64,000 nt of DNA, taken from NCBI GenBank assembly GCA_008508345.1, contig QNGE01003722.1:1-64000 (forward strand), written 5' to 3'. Origin of the DNA: Paragonimus westermani (Eukaryota > Platyhelminthes > Trematoda > Plagiorchiida > Troglotrematidae). This document shows positions 23,038 through 35,600 of the stretch, in pieces (the stretch's first letter is position 1; each line of letters opens with the position of its first letter). Both the position numbers and the translations under genes were made by a program. The notes below the pieces were generated by a model. That model saw only the letters and a program-made list of their open reading frames with translations, was not told where the DNA came from and ran no database searches.

Positions 23038-23243
23038 TTGCACTGGGTATTGGTCGCGTGAGTGGAACCGAAACCAGTGCGGCACAAGCAGCTTTTGGTG
23101 AGGGTTGTGTGCATGCGCTCTTTTTGACTTCGGTCAATGTGACAGACTGGAAACCAATCCTACGGTACTCCGAGTATCTGCTGGCTTTTACACTCCGCGC
23201 TGAGCCGTTGCATTCAAAATCGAGCGGTTTTGACGCGACATGA
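23038..23243 (+). CDS. candidate terminal exon, plus strand
   Basis: A very good acceptor (TTGCTCTTATTCCTTAG) is followed by 68 codons open to TGA. The frame reads FALGIGRVSGTETSAAQAAF, then CVHALFLTSVNVTDWKPIL, and ends SSGFDAT. GC content is about 50%, well above the local average. I do not recognise the family. It enters in phase 1. Confidence 0.4.
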
Positions 23244-24599
23244 AAGCTATGAGGAGGGTGTTTGTGCAAATGCATTTAGATCAGGGATAACACATTTTAT
23301 GGACTGTTCAGAATTAACAGTGGATCGCACTCAGATTCTGTATACCGAATCTGAAATGTCATTCTGACCTAAGTGATACTCTTTACCATCTAGTCCAACA
23401 GCATTAGAAACTGAACATTTGTTTACCATTTCAATGTGACAGAACCTTATTCACCTTCGTGAGCATAACATCTGAACCAAAAGAGTTTTCGATCGGAAGA
23501 TTGTGAGGTTTGGCTTTGTTACTGAAGAGTTGTGCTTTCAGTTTTTCATAACAGTGTAAACAGTAGTATCTGCCAATGTGAAACTTTTCGTTCTATTGTG
23601 TAGTTGGTGGTGATGAACCGGCGCTATCAGTTTTCTCCTTAGTTTTCGATGAGCTTAAAACATTGGAATTGGTCACTAACTCAATGGTGTTAAAAAAACA
23701 AAACTGCCCAACGTTTAGTTCACCATCAAGGATGCAGTCTCACTTGAACGTCTCAAGCGACATTACGGTTAAAACCTAGATCAGATGTTATGAAAGTGTT
23801 TTTCGTAAAGGAAACTTTGCACACGTACCACCTGGGTGATCTGAATGTTCTTCCGCAATTTAGGTGCGGCTAAAATCTGGTGTTAGGCCACTTCTGTTCT
23901 CCAGAGAAAAAAAGTGAATTATCACTCGGGGATACTGCATAACGGTTAACCCGCATCTCCGGCAATCAGTAGTGGTTGGCAGTTCCTTACAGAACCAGAA
24001 CTGAGATGAGCATATCATACATATGTACGTATTCTTAGCTGAGATTGAGATTATCAAGTTTCAACTTGCCAGCGTGAGTGAACCTCACTTCACGTGTCTT
24101 ATGTTACTTTAAAACTTATAAGGAGTGGGTGATACAAACGACCGGAATTTTCTTTCAGCTAAACTCGAATGAGATCGAGGTATAAGTCTGCAGACAGTAA
24201 CCGAGGCATGTCAAAGAATACTCAGTAGCAAAAAAGATTGTACCAAAACCTAAAACTACCTGGAGAACGCGGACAGACAGTTACATACATTCAGTTAATA
24301 ATGAAAAATCGGCTGAAATTTCACCGGCCTTGAAACATGGCGCTTTTTCAGAAACATGCATTCAAGAAGCAAGCAAGAGGGTCACAAGTGACAGATTAAA
24401 AAAGGGAGACAATGCCATCAATATTATTCTATGGCCGTTTAGCTTCAACGAGTATCATTTCGAGTAGTTCTTTATCAGTTTTCAATGGTCCAAGAGGTTT
24501 CCTGAGTTTACTAATTATTCTCAAGTTGCCCATCACTAACTAATGTTCGGCGGTGAGCTGGATAAACACACAAGGAATGAACGAGGCTTATTAACACAT
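23244..24599. other. no recognised gene
   Basis: 3' flank of the candidate exon above. No clear AATAAA close behind the stop. No repeat copy seen. Confidence 0.35.
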
Positions 24600-25690
24600 G
24601 GGTAATTCGGTCTACTGCGCTGTGATAACATGGCCCGCCGGTTTGATTGAATCCATCAAGTTGGCGCAAGTAAAGCCTTGCCCGGGATACGTTCCAGTTC
24701 ATCGACGTGGTCCATGGCCTTAATCTAACCATTCAAATAATTATCTCATTCGACTTCACTTCACTATTTGTGAACGTGTCTCTAAAAGAGACAATTAGTG
24801 CTTGTGCGAGTATGCCGGACCGATGCCAACATGTTGGTATCTTAAAAGATAAGCCGAGGAAGCTACTGATGCTGTGAACTGTTAACGTCCACAGTTAAAT
24901 TTACCGACAGAGATGAAGTGGAGAATGAAGTAGGCTCTCCTCCGTATCCCCTATTAGCTGAAGTTTTTGTGAGCGAACCGAAGATTAACTTGTTCATCCC
25001 GTCTTTTATAAACGTTACATAGATAACGTTTCCTTCGCTAACGAGAATTATATCGTGAATGTTGATTTATCGCCCCTTAACTCAGCCCATAACAATAGAA
25101 CATTTACTGGAGACTTCAGCGATAGTATGTTAGTAGGAAGAGATGATAGTCCAATCCAACGAAAAGCGTACAGAAAACAGACTTGGCGTGGTCAATACAT
25201 TTACTCTGTCAGTTTCATGCCATTGAATCAGAAGTGAAACTTCATACGATATCCGACGGGTACGGCGTTAGAGATCTGTGTCATCAATAATTCACAATAT
25301 AAACTTGACTTCCTACGAGAAGTCTTCGTGCAGAATGGCTGCCTAATACATTCACTTTAGAGGGAGATGCAGACGGTAGGTAGCTAGGTGTGCACTTATC
25401 AGTCTCCTTCTCCAGAGAAACCCTGTGGTCGAAGTTGTGACAAAAAATCCTTAGAAGTCCATCTGAACAAATCACCTTGCGAAGTAACTTCTTTTGAGTT
25501 TCTGTACAATCCCCGTTGTCATGTTACCAGTAGCAGACATATTCCCATGTTCTGCAGTTAGCTGTTTTATGCACTTATTTGTTTGTTCTTTTCGGGCGTT
25601 GTATGCCGTTCTTTTTACAATTCGACGTCCTGATCGAGTGTGTGAACATAAACCTAAGTCGTAGAGCAGTGTTTTGAACAGAACGGGTTC
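24600..25690 (+). pseudogene. Penelope-like element relic: reverse transcriptase plus GIY-YIG endonuclease
   Basis: Plus-strand fragments in the order expected of a PLE protein. At about 24,700-24,790: FIDVVHGL, then ISFDFTSLFVNVSLKETI, RT motif A, where PLEs have SFDVVSLFTNVP. At about 24,890-24,980: EVGSPPYPLLAEVFVSE, motif B. At about 25,010: RYIDNVS, motif C, normally RYVDD. At 25,075-25,230: LNSAHNNRTFTGDF and SPIQRKAYRKQTWRGQY, the PLE thumb. At 25,557-25,664: CSFRALYAVLFTIRRPDRVC, then EHKPKS, the endonuclease. Frameshifts and stops separate the blocks, so it is dead. Weak endonuclease-like text may continue to about 25,930. Known PLEs use the two domains for target cleavage and reverse transcription. 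Confidence 0.7.
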
Positions 25691-25930
25691 AATTCTATTT
25701 GCTGTTCAGTGTACTGATCATGATCATTCTGTCTAAGAAATGTGCTTTTAAGATTTTTATCCATTGCCCGGAAATCGATGGAAAATAGGTTTCAAATGCC
25801 GACAGTTGCCGAAGTATTAGGTCTCCACTGCATAACCCCAAACTCTTCCATTGGAAGTCCGTGATATCATTTAACCTCCTCCGGCCCAAAATTAAACAAA
25901 CCCACAATTTGAAACAATATGTAACTGGTA

Positions 25931-28900
25931 GCAAACACTGATGTCTTCTAATCCTGCTGATCATGATTGCTTTCCGGTAAGTTGTTTTGTAAGTATCTTG
26001 ATGACCAAACACAAAATAACTCTTGTTCGCTAATCTGATGCCCAACTTCTGCGCATGAGTTTGAACGTGCTAATCATAAATGATGATGATTCCAAGCATT
26101 TCTGGGATAACCCAAGCGATATTTGCAAACTGAAGACAATGGACAGTTTGCTCTCAGTGATTGGGTTGTTGGTTTGTTAACCAACAGTCTCTGTTTGACA
26201 GATTCTTTAACTTGTCAACCGCTTCCAGTGCTCACAGTCCGCTCAAATTGCCATGATACGAAAGTTTTGTTAAGGAAAGCACTGCCCGTTCCACAAGGTG
26301 CGGACGCGGAGTCCGCAGTCCAAAAGTTTCAAGGGAACTTCATCTGAAAGTCTTAGCCATAGGGCTTTTACCAAAACGGTTTTCCCAACCAAATCGAGTT
26401 ACCAGACGCTCTCAAATAATCTGCTGTAAACATAAACGTGATTGGATGTTGTGTATTTCGGGTCAGGTAGCTCGGCCTCGTCGTTTTTATGTTCTGACCA
26501 CGGTGACCCAAGGCCGATAGCACCTGCACGCTGACAAAACTTCCTGGCGTTAAAAAGGCAACGCGTGGCTCAGAACTAGGCTGGATCAATGAGTGTAAGT
26601 GAACAAAGTAAATGTGTGATATGTATCTAAAGGATCATGTCATTGGTATGGTTTTTTATAAGATCGTGGGAAATGAAAGCTGCATTCAGTTATGAAACTG
26701 ACTGCCGGATTAATGGAAGAAAGGATTGATCCGATTAACTGAAAACCAACATTGATTCAGTAGAAGCCTTGGTACGCCGTGCTGTTTATAACATTGCCGC
26801 ACTAGTTGTTATATAGCTGTGCTTCTAGATAGCCAAGCGGCATATACCATTTTTCGTTTTTGCGACTTCCTTATTGAGTCACACCTATGTGTATGGCGAG
26901 AAGCACAACATTCAAATCCGTGTATTAGCGATAGAGTAACTAAAAGCGATCTAGTTTTACTGAAAAGATGAACCCGACGTAATACACAGATAGTATTTAG
27001 TCCTACTGGTTAGAAATGGCCACATCTCCGTGATGTGTTCATCAGTTCCAAACCATCATTAGATGCATTTGCAATTCTGTTTTGTGCATTCCCAGAAAGA
27101 TCAGCTGGTGAGCAAACACGATGGCCGTCTAGTTTGAGCTTACAAAATGCTTTTGTAAACTACGAGTCAGCAGGGTTTTGGTGTGGTTGCCACAAACTTG
27201 GATGACCAATAAATACATGTATACTGACTGAAATGGGTTGAGTTGGTAGGAATTCGATTAACCTCATCCGAATCTGACGAGGAGCTGTTAAGTCAGTAAA
27301 ACCGTCATGGTAAGCCCATCACCACACTGCTAGCGCATTCCCCTGTACATATTCCTCAGTTGGCTTGCCATGGAACTTGCCTTGTAAGCATTCAGAATAA
27401 TTACCTCTTTAAAATATCGTATTCAGTATGCAACCTACCCCGACGTTGGTAACCCCTTGCCTCACATCTCAAAGGTTGTTGTAAGCTATTCGACCCTCGT
27501 GTCAACTGGCAGTCAAAGCCCAACGCATCGTCTAGCAGTCAGCGGCCCACATGTTCGACGGTTCCAAATATGTCATCAACTTTAGTGTTGACGCCAGCAA
27601 CCCATTACGTATTGCGCTGTTTGGCACAGCTCTTGATCCTGAACAATGTAGTACAAACTGCTCAGGTTTTTTCACAAACTTTTGCGCAACAAAACAAGTG
27701 CCAAGCAACGTGCCGAACAATGCCTCCTGCCTTGAGGCTCTCACAGGAGCTAAAAGACACACGGTACTGCGGTAAACAATTGTGACTCCAAGGTTTGCAC
27801 AGCCTCATCCATCAAACGAATTACAAATCACCGACTATTATTACATTAAACTGTCCGTCAGTCATACTCTATTGTTTCGGTTGCTGATTCCGAACAGTCG
27901 AAATCATTCCCATTGCCCAAACCGGAATTGGATTAGATCTAACATTCTGTCGTACAGTTTTATTATCCGCCTGTATTCGGTGTACTCTTACGTACGTGTT
28001 ACAAATGTATGTTTATTGGCGTTTTACACCTTCTGATTATACGTAGCCTTTGCAATAATAAGTTAAGGGTGCAACACGCTCTCTGTAAGAACAATGTAAG
28101 TCCACCAGCTGACCATTCTGGGGAGTGTACAGAACGTAAGTGCCAAATAATTTTGGTGGTGGTTCGGTTCCGATACTTTTACTTCGCCGCGATCTGTGAT
28201 GAAAATGCGAAACAGAACACTAACCAGTTTAATGCGAAACGCCTGGGTGCCGCGTAGGTTGTCAATAACTTCGTTTGAATGCTGATGAAAAATTTTCCTA
28301 CAACAGGCAGTGTTCATGGCTGCATGCAAGTGGTCGATCAAGCACGTTCCCTGTGGAGCTTAAAGAACAGTGCTGGTTTAACCAGCGTCCGCTGACTTGC
28401 CAGAGAATGTGGCATACCAAAGTCAGCAGCAAGTAGCACACTTAAAATGTATAGATATCGGCCATAGCAGTTGGCCCTATAATGAGAACTCCAGTTATTC
28501 GATTCGGACAAGCATGGTTCAATTTTGACTCGGTATTTATCACAAAAGGATATAAGCATGACGATATTTACTGACGGAACGATGTTCTCTATCAGTGTAA
28601 TCGTGCGGGAGCAGCATTTTGACACGTAGACAAACCCCGTGGGTTTGATCTAAACCCACACCAGGGTGGCCGAAGGTTTGTGTTTTGGCTGTGGCTAATT
28701 GGATCAATGGGAAGAACGTTACACAAAAGAATTTATTTGTGCAATTACTAACAAACAAGGGCACTTCTGGCTCCTGATGCCGCAACAGAATGTTTTCACT
28801 TCAGGACTGCATCAAACACAGTTCTACGAAGGAAGTCCGCAAATCATAGTTTAGGATAGTCTGGGACACATCATATTTTCTGGAATTAATTTGCGACGTA

Positions 28901-29639
28901 TGTTCGTTTAAGCGGAACCACGGACAACATTGCGATCATCCCTTGTTTACATACTAATCCTCTTCTTTCATCTAACGTTCATACCAAAATAATGATCCCA
29001 TGCCAACAATAATTAGTAGATACAGTAAGCACTGATTGAGTTGAGGAATCTGAGTAAACGTGTCGCCGAATACTGTCTTACTTAAGCAACGTTCGGGTTT
29101 AGGTGTGATGGTGTACTATGAAAGTAGATGCCCTAGAGATACACTTTCTTAACTATAGCTGAAATATACAAGAAGGTATTGAATTTATTCGACACTGAAG
29201 AAGATGTAGACAGTCATTTCCAGTGGTATCAGGAAAAGTCTTCATAATATGCACGGTTCATCAGTGCAGTACAAAACGTGGTCTCAGTAATAACAACGGT
29301 TCCCACCAAAATCGATGCCTTACCCTCTTAATTCCGGTTCACTAGTGTGACCAGGTTCTTGCATGATGCACACATTTTTTTCTAACAGAGCAAGTTTGCA
29401 AAAACAGTGCATCCCAATTTAACAAAAATTTCGAAGAAGCTTTCCATGGTTATTTTGATAACGCAACAAGTTGACTTCCTCAACACACATAGTTAAATTG
29501 ACCATGAGAAACATGAGGCCATGAAGTGGAATGACACCAGTCAAAAAGGAAGTCACAGAAATGAGAGGTGTCATACGCCGCCTAGCGTTTTTGCTAGATG
29601 GCTACACAACATTACATGACAGTTCAGAGGTAAATATAT
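25931..29639. other. no recognised gene
   Basis: Many frames of 60-96 codons in both strands, for example 27,551-27,775 and 28,063-28,341, none with a known domain or convincing splice pair. Confidence 0.35.
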
Positions 29640-29804
29640 ATGGCAAGATTGATCGCACATATGGTTTCGCCTTCCACAACATTGTTGTTTATTTCACGGT
29701 CCTTGTTTGAACCTTCCAAACTTGCACAAGTTGTTTTTTATCTCACTCTGTTTAACCGGTACATCTGTATCCCCTTTAAAGCATATTCAACAATGATGAC
29801 ATTT

Positions 29805-29840
29805 CTGATGATGTCACCTCACCTGGTGACGAAACGTTTG
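29805..29840 (+). ncRNA. hammerhead-like ribozyme core, second type
   Basis: The core CTGATGA (29805-29811) is followed by one extra T, then a perfect 6-bp stem II, GTCACC-TCACCT-GGTGAC (29813-29830). GAAA (29831-29834) and a short self-complementary ACGT follow, as in the minimal stem III of PLE-associated hammerheads. The match of both core blocks around a perfect stem is unlikely by chance. The extra T and the lack of an obvious stem I make activity doubtful. It overlaps an unrecognised open frame (29640-29930). Confidence 0.45.
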
Positions 29841-29930
29841 CAACCTAAATGCCAAGCTCGGCGAACATATCAATACCAAAGTGATGATACTTCTTTTGAT
29901 TTATTGGGCGCAAAAGGAAGACAAACTTGA

Positions 29931-32479
29931 GCAGCGAGTGCAATCTCTACAACAAAAACCGGTGCATGAACTGCGTTCTTGTACAACGGTAAAAACCCTG
30001 TGTTTAGGGTGCCAGGACACTAAGTTTATAATGAATATCATTTTTATTAGGATTGTGGTTTCGAAAGTAGATCAAATTATTACCAATTTGTAAAGCTACA
30101 AGCTCTGGAGAAGTCTTAATCAAAACAACATCGTTCTTCCAATGCTTTTTCCAAGACGTACGGCTGGAAGGTCCCCTACAATGCCGTTTATATAATGCCT
30201 ACAGATGTTAACCAAAACAGTTCACCGGAATATATATAATGGTAAAAGGGAACTTTCAAAACTATCACTAATACTTGGAGAAGTAGTGCTCGTATAATCA
30301 TTTACATAAGAAGGAATGTGTTCCGAAAATCTTTATACTTAACAGGACGTTTCCTGCATTATTCTGTTGTACTTGATGAATCGTCGATGGGTCTGATATC
30401 TCATCACCCCATGTATTCCGTATGTGACCGATGAAACATTCAGTGCCAGCGAAGAATTGGCTTCGGTGCACTACATGTACATCATGAAAAGCGACAAAGA
30501 ACTCTTTGAAGAAACAAGGAAACAGTGTCAGTAGATGAACCGAAGTGGGTTGAACTGCAATGTGTGACCCATGATAAAAGTGAGCTTGTTTTGTGGGGCA
30601 GGTTTGATCCGTGAAATTTTAAATCCTTTTGCTGCTTGCAGCTTCATAATGTCTACGTATGTTAACTGCATTATTCATCAGCTGATAATACGGAAAAATA
30701 TACAGGTGTTTTGCCTCATGAAACTTATTTTAACATTGAATTTTATTCGTCATCAACCAACGAATTAGTCACTGCTAAATTTATGCAATTTGGCGAGAAT
30801 TTGACTCGCTTCATTATAGAAGGGTTTGTTGACACAAATATAGTGTAGTTCTCTTAAGGTTCCTTTGGCTGGAATAGAAATTACCTGATGTCCCAGGAAG
30901 AATAATTAATTTCGGTGCTTACTGACTTCAGATGCCGATTATATCCATCTCGATGGACAAATTGAATAAATGGACCATGAGGTTCTAAACAGACTTATAT
31001 GCTCATACGTAGCAGTCAGCAGAAAGATGCTGCTGCCTAAGAACTAAACTGGAGTTCATAGCTTGGTTTATTTTTGTTGTGCGATATTTCATGAAGAAAG
31101 TGAAGCAAAGTATTCTTATGTTCCTTGCTAGAAAAATCACTTTTAAATTTCGAAAACAAATTCAGTATATATTCTGCGCACGGAATAAGATCCAATCCAG
31201 CTAGTCAAATCATCGTACCACTATAATGCTGAAAATCTTCCAGGTCGTTTCCAATAGTATTCAGGTGAATTGATGAAAAGCAAGTTTGAGAAAATTTGTG
31301 ATCATATTTGAGAGCTCACGCCTTTGTAGTCCCTAAAGCTGGAAAGGTTTTCTAGTGGGTTTGTGTGGGCCTTTGGTATCACATACATATATGAACAAAC
31401 ATTTTGAAGAAGGAACCGTTATAAGTACACTTAACAAACACACATATCTGAAATCTTTAATTCTCATTTTTATAATTGGCTCTTTAGGCAGGCAATCCCA
31501 AATTGAAAATGGTCTAAGAACCGGACCGTTCGCGAGCCTTCGAGTTAGTCTGACACTAGTATTCACAATTTTTAGGGTACGTCTAGAAATTCCATTCGTC
31601 AGCTACCAGTAAATAGAAAAACTCGTTTTTAGAACTCGCCGCTTTCTACTGTGCCCCTGATTCTGCCGTTTTCCAAATATTCAGAAATAATTACCTCTGA
31701 TAATTTGATCTACTGTGTTCAACCTAACACCAGTACATCATAGACGACTTTGGGCGTCATGTTTTTTCCTCATGACTAAACATAGACATAGATTCTCACA
31801 AAATAAGTAATTATTAAACGATACGCATACAAAACAACTTGACTATCAAAGAGATGTCCGATTCGGAAGGAACACTTCCTTTTAACAATGTTGCATAATT
31901 TTAAATCTGAGAAGGAAATTGGTATACATGTGGTTGTTGAGAACGCAACATTTTACTAAAGCTGTGATTCTGACCAGAATTTAGTCAGAAAAGGTTTAAC
32001 CTCGTGAAGGAAATGGAGAAATCCGTCCGACGAACAGAAACAACTGTGACTTTGGGTGTACATAAAATAATTGGTCTCCCTGGTAGCATTGTTATTTTTG
32101 TCAATTTTAACTAACTGTTTACTTCTTGTGAAATGTGTAAACATCGAAAATATAACATTTGCATAGAATGACACTACTAAAACAACATGGAGCTAGCTGC
32201 AAACTTGAACCTCAAAACAAGCGCCAAATAACAGGGAAGCCACCTTCAAAACCAACGTTCCTGGTCACAGATAAATGAGAACAGTTGAAATATATAAGTT
32301 GTTTCTGTTTGAAGGTGGTGCAAATTTTTATTGTATGTTTTTCAACGGAAATTGCAATGCTGTACTATTTGCGTCGTCCCACTTTTGCAGCATTTCTGTC
32401 CCTTTTGTAGGTCACACCATCAGATTGACCAGTCAGCAGTTACCCAGCGAAACGTAGTATCCTTCGTACTTCAATTCAG
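29931..32479. other. no recognised gene
   Basis: A segment at about 31,488-31,573 (plus) has an acceptor (GGCTCTTTAG) and a GTACGT donor with an open frame (RQSQIENGLRTGPF). The opposite strand is equally open, so I leave it uncalled. Confidence 0.3.
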
Positions 32480-32653
32480 GTTTAGTGCACGATATCCGAA
32501 ATTCGTATATGACACATATCTGAGTAATTGCCGAAATTTCATGAAAGAAGTGACCGTTTCATCGCTCACTTCAGTCTATATGCAGTCGATAATTCATTCC
32601 GCCTCCCTGGACATTTGTTTTCGTAATATGAAATGGGATTCACCAGAAATGCG
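32480..32653 (+). CDS. candidate exon, plus strand
   Basis: An acceptor (CTTCAATTCAG) at 32479 and donor (GTAACA) at 32654 bound a frame of 57 codons, entering and leaving in phase 2. It reads FSARYPKFVYDTYLSNCRNF at the start and NMKWDSPEM at the end. The composition is coding-like; no family recognised. The upstream part of the same open frame (32331-32479) would be intron. Confidence 0.28.
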
Positions 32654-35600
32654 GTAACAACCATTTGTATATCGTTGGGATATCTCACACTCTCTGTCAC
32701 AAATTTTCATATCGTCATGGAACATTATTAGTTTGTTCCCATGCTCTGAATACTGTACAGTAATGAAATATCAGCCGCCCGCTACAAGTACAAATCAGTC
32801 AGAAGGCCTTGTTCACCCAGTCTACGGTGAAAAACCCCACTCCACATAAATGGTCTGATGAATTTTACTGATTGAATAATTTTACTAAACATGGAGGCTG
32901 CAGATTTTTGTCGAACTGCTTGGACACCAGTAACACTATGACCCCACTTATTGGCTTGCACTTACATTTTTTAAAAACTCCACCAAACACCAAGAAATAA
33001 GCAAGTTCCAAGCATCGTTCCAGATAACTGCCATAAAGAAAATTTAGATGACGTACTGATTTGTAGAAAATAATGTGACTGTCGCTTCACTGTTCAAAGC
33101 TGACCTGCCATTCCGGATTACGCCTTTCTTGCGACAACTCGAACCCAGAAAATCTTTCATGCTCCTTTGAGCATGCATTTAGGGCCGCGATCAAGAATAA
33201 GGAATTGAAGGCTGTAAACAACAGGGGATATGTCAAACACCTCACCTTGAACGATGACAGTCGTAAAAGTGTGTGGGACAAGATGGTACGGACGAATGTT
33301 GCGAATGTTTATGAATCTCAAATTAGGTGCATTCAATTTCAGTAGCGAGTGGTCACACAAATTTGAAGTCTGTGTTGAGCCTGGTAAATCGTTTTCCATT
33401 GTTAGGAGGTGTTCTCTACAACTTTCGTGTAAGTTAGTATATATGATAATTTATAGAAGATTCACCAGTGAAACGTCCAATTTCCCGGTGAAATTGAGCT
33501 AGCGACAGATTACTCCGAAACGCGGTACGCACTATACCATCCTTTGCACTCAAAACCTTTTTCATAAATGGTCTGTTTCCGTATGTTTTGGATGAGCTTA
33601 TGAATTATGAGTAGGTGTCATGAACAACAAAATCGTGGTGACCCAGGTGGTCCACAGCCAGTGTCCTCTTGCTGGAAAATCTAATACGGTTTTTCCAGTG
33701 GGCAAACGCCGTGAGCTATCCACTAGCCGTGAAAGTTTGTCGAACAGACATCACTTGATATTGTTGGGTAGACAGCCACCACAGCCACAGTTGTATTCAT
33801 TTACTGCACTTTTACATTACATTTTTATTTGCACTGTAGCTCCTCACTGGTGCTTCTTTTATTGTGAACCAATCATTCTATCTTATCATCCTCTGGGTGT
33901 TCATCACCCAGCGTGTCTTCTAGCCGATAAACATCCATTCAGGCTCCGTTTGTCTTCTCAGTTCGAGTCGCGTGGTTTAATAAACCAGCAGTTGATATGT
34001 TCACAACTCAGGGACATGGCAGAAGTGCAGTGCTGTTTCACTGCGAGTGTAGTAGTATTGTAGGTCTTGAAATCCTGCATTGTGGAACGTTCTAACATGC
34101 TGTGATTCGTTTAAAACGGGCCAATCTTAGTATTCAGTAAGGTATTTTGTATCCAACTTCTTTTCTTCAGTGTAAAGTACCCGGCTAGTTCTCTTGTACT
34201 CCAAACAATGTGAATTTGGAGAATCACGATCTATGCCCCTTCCCGATTTGAGATGTCCCATTACCATTGCCGCATGTTTCGGCATCAATTTAAGAAGCCC
34301 TTAGAGTTATCTCTGGGTTTCAAAAGCGGGTAGGTTTGCACGGCTAATGTGCCTATTGGTAGGCTGACAGAAACAGAGGTTGTTTGGTTACCACAGATAC
34401 GGTTTCGCCGGGAGTATGGAGTAAATAAACCTAGTACGCCTGAACCCCGTTACTAAACTGGCGGGGGTGCAGACTAACACCACGGTCCATGACCTATGAC
34501 GTCTGGCTGGTTACGCACGTCTCTGTAGGCGTTTCAACGGTTTACAGACAATACTGGACTTGGAACCAGATTGTATCAGCTACTGTAAGTGGAAAAACCA
34601 GAAATATGATATTTCCCTGACGGATTGTGTTTTCACGATAAGTTCTTCACCAAACGACGGATAATAAAATGATGCATTTATGGACGGCAACTGTTTTCGA
34701 ATTACTAAGAGGGTGGTCTGTAACTATATGCCTATTTCGGGGCAAATTCACATTTACTACAATTTTTTGTTCACTTGTGCATAAGCCTTGAATATCTCGT
34801 GACTGAAAAGACCTTACCTTAGAGCGCTCAGTATGAGAGTTTGACTAGCCGCATTTCTGTACTCTGATCTATTAAGTCAGCTGAATGGGATTCGACAGCA
34901 AGACATACACTGAATGAACTGTTCACATAAACTTCTACAAGTTATGGCTCGCCTTCACTCAAATGCAAGTACCGATTCCCGGCCCACCTGAGAAACATCA
35001 CTGCTTACCATCTCTAAGTTCCTAGCGAGATGTCAACAGAAATCTCATCTGGACGTGTGTAGCACCCTCACTGGATCTAAATCCCGTCAATACGTGGATG
35101 TAACGACATGAAATTCCAAGGCTTGACTTCCGCCTGTGCAACTTTCATCCAGATTGTTCGTGAAAATTCGGGGTTGCAAACAGCTGGTTTTGGTGTTCGG
35201 TGGTAATGACCGAAAGCAACTTTTTGCAACCTCGATTTTCATGGACGGTTTAGACAGTTCACATTCTTAGAAGTCTGCTGCGTGAGCGCTGATGGAACAG
35301 TGGCTCAACTGATGGATCAGGTGATTTGCTCGCATATGCACCTTTGGTCACAGTGAATTGAGGACTAGACGATTCTGTGTAAGGTCATCGTTTGAGCGTG
35401 CGTTCTCGTGGGTGTCGGAGTGTGGTTTATCTGACTGATTTACGACAGGCATGTTCTGTTTGGCTGACGTAATTTCGAAGCTGGAAGTGTTCAACCCTTT
35501 ACAGTGTCTTAATAGCATTGGTTTATTTATCCAAGTCTACAGTTCAACACGTTAGCTAGCTTCAGCGTTTCTACTTGAAAGCAACGCTCCATTTTTCTTC

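Noticed and set aside
33950..34000. tRNA-like B box GTTCGAGTC
   Set aside because: No acceptable A box at the right distance.
33620..34063. 147-codon plus open frame as a gene
   Set aside because: Length alone is not convincing in 64 kb read in six frames; no domain, repeat, signal peptide or splice support.
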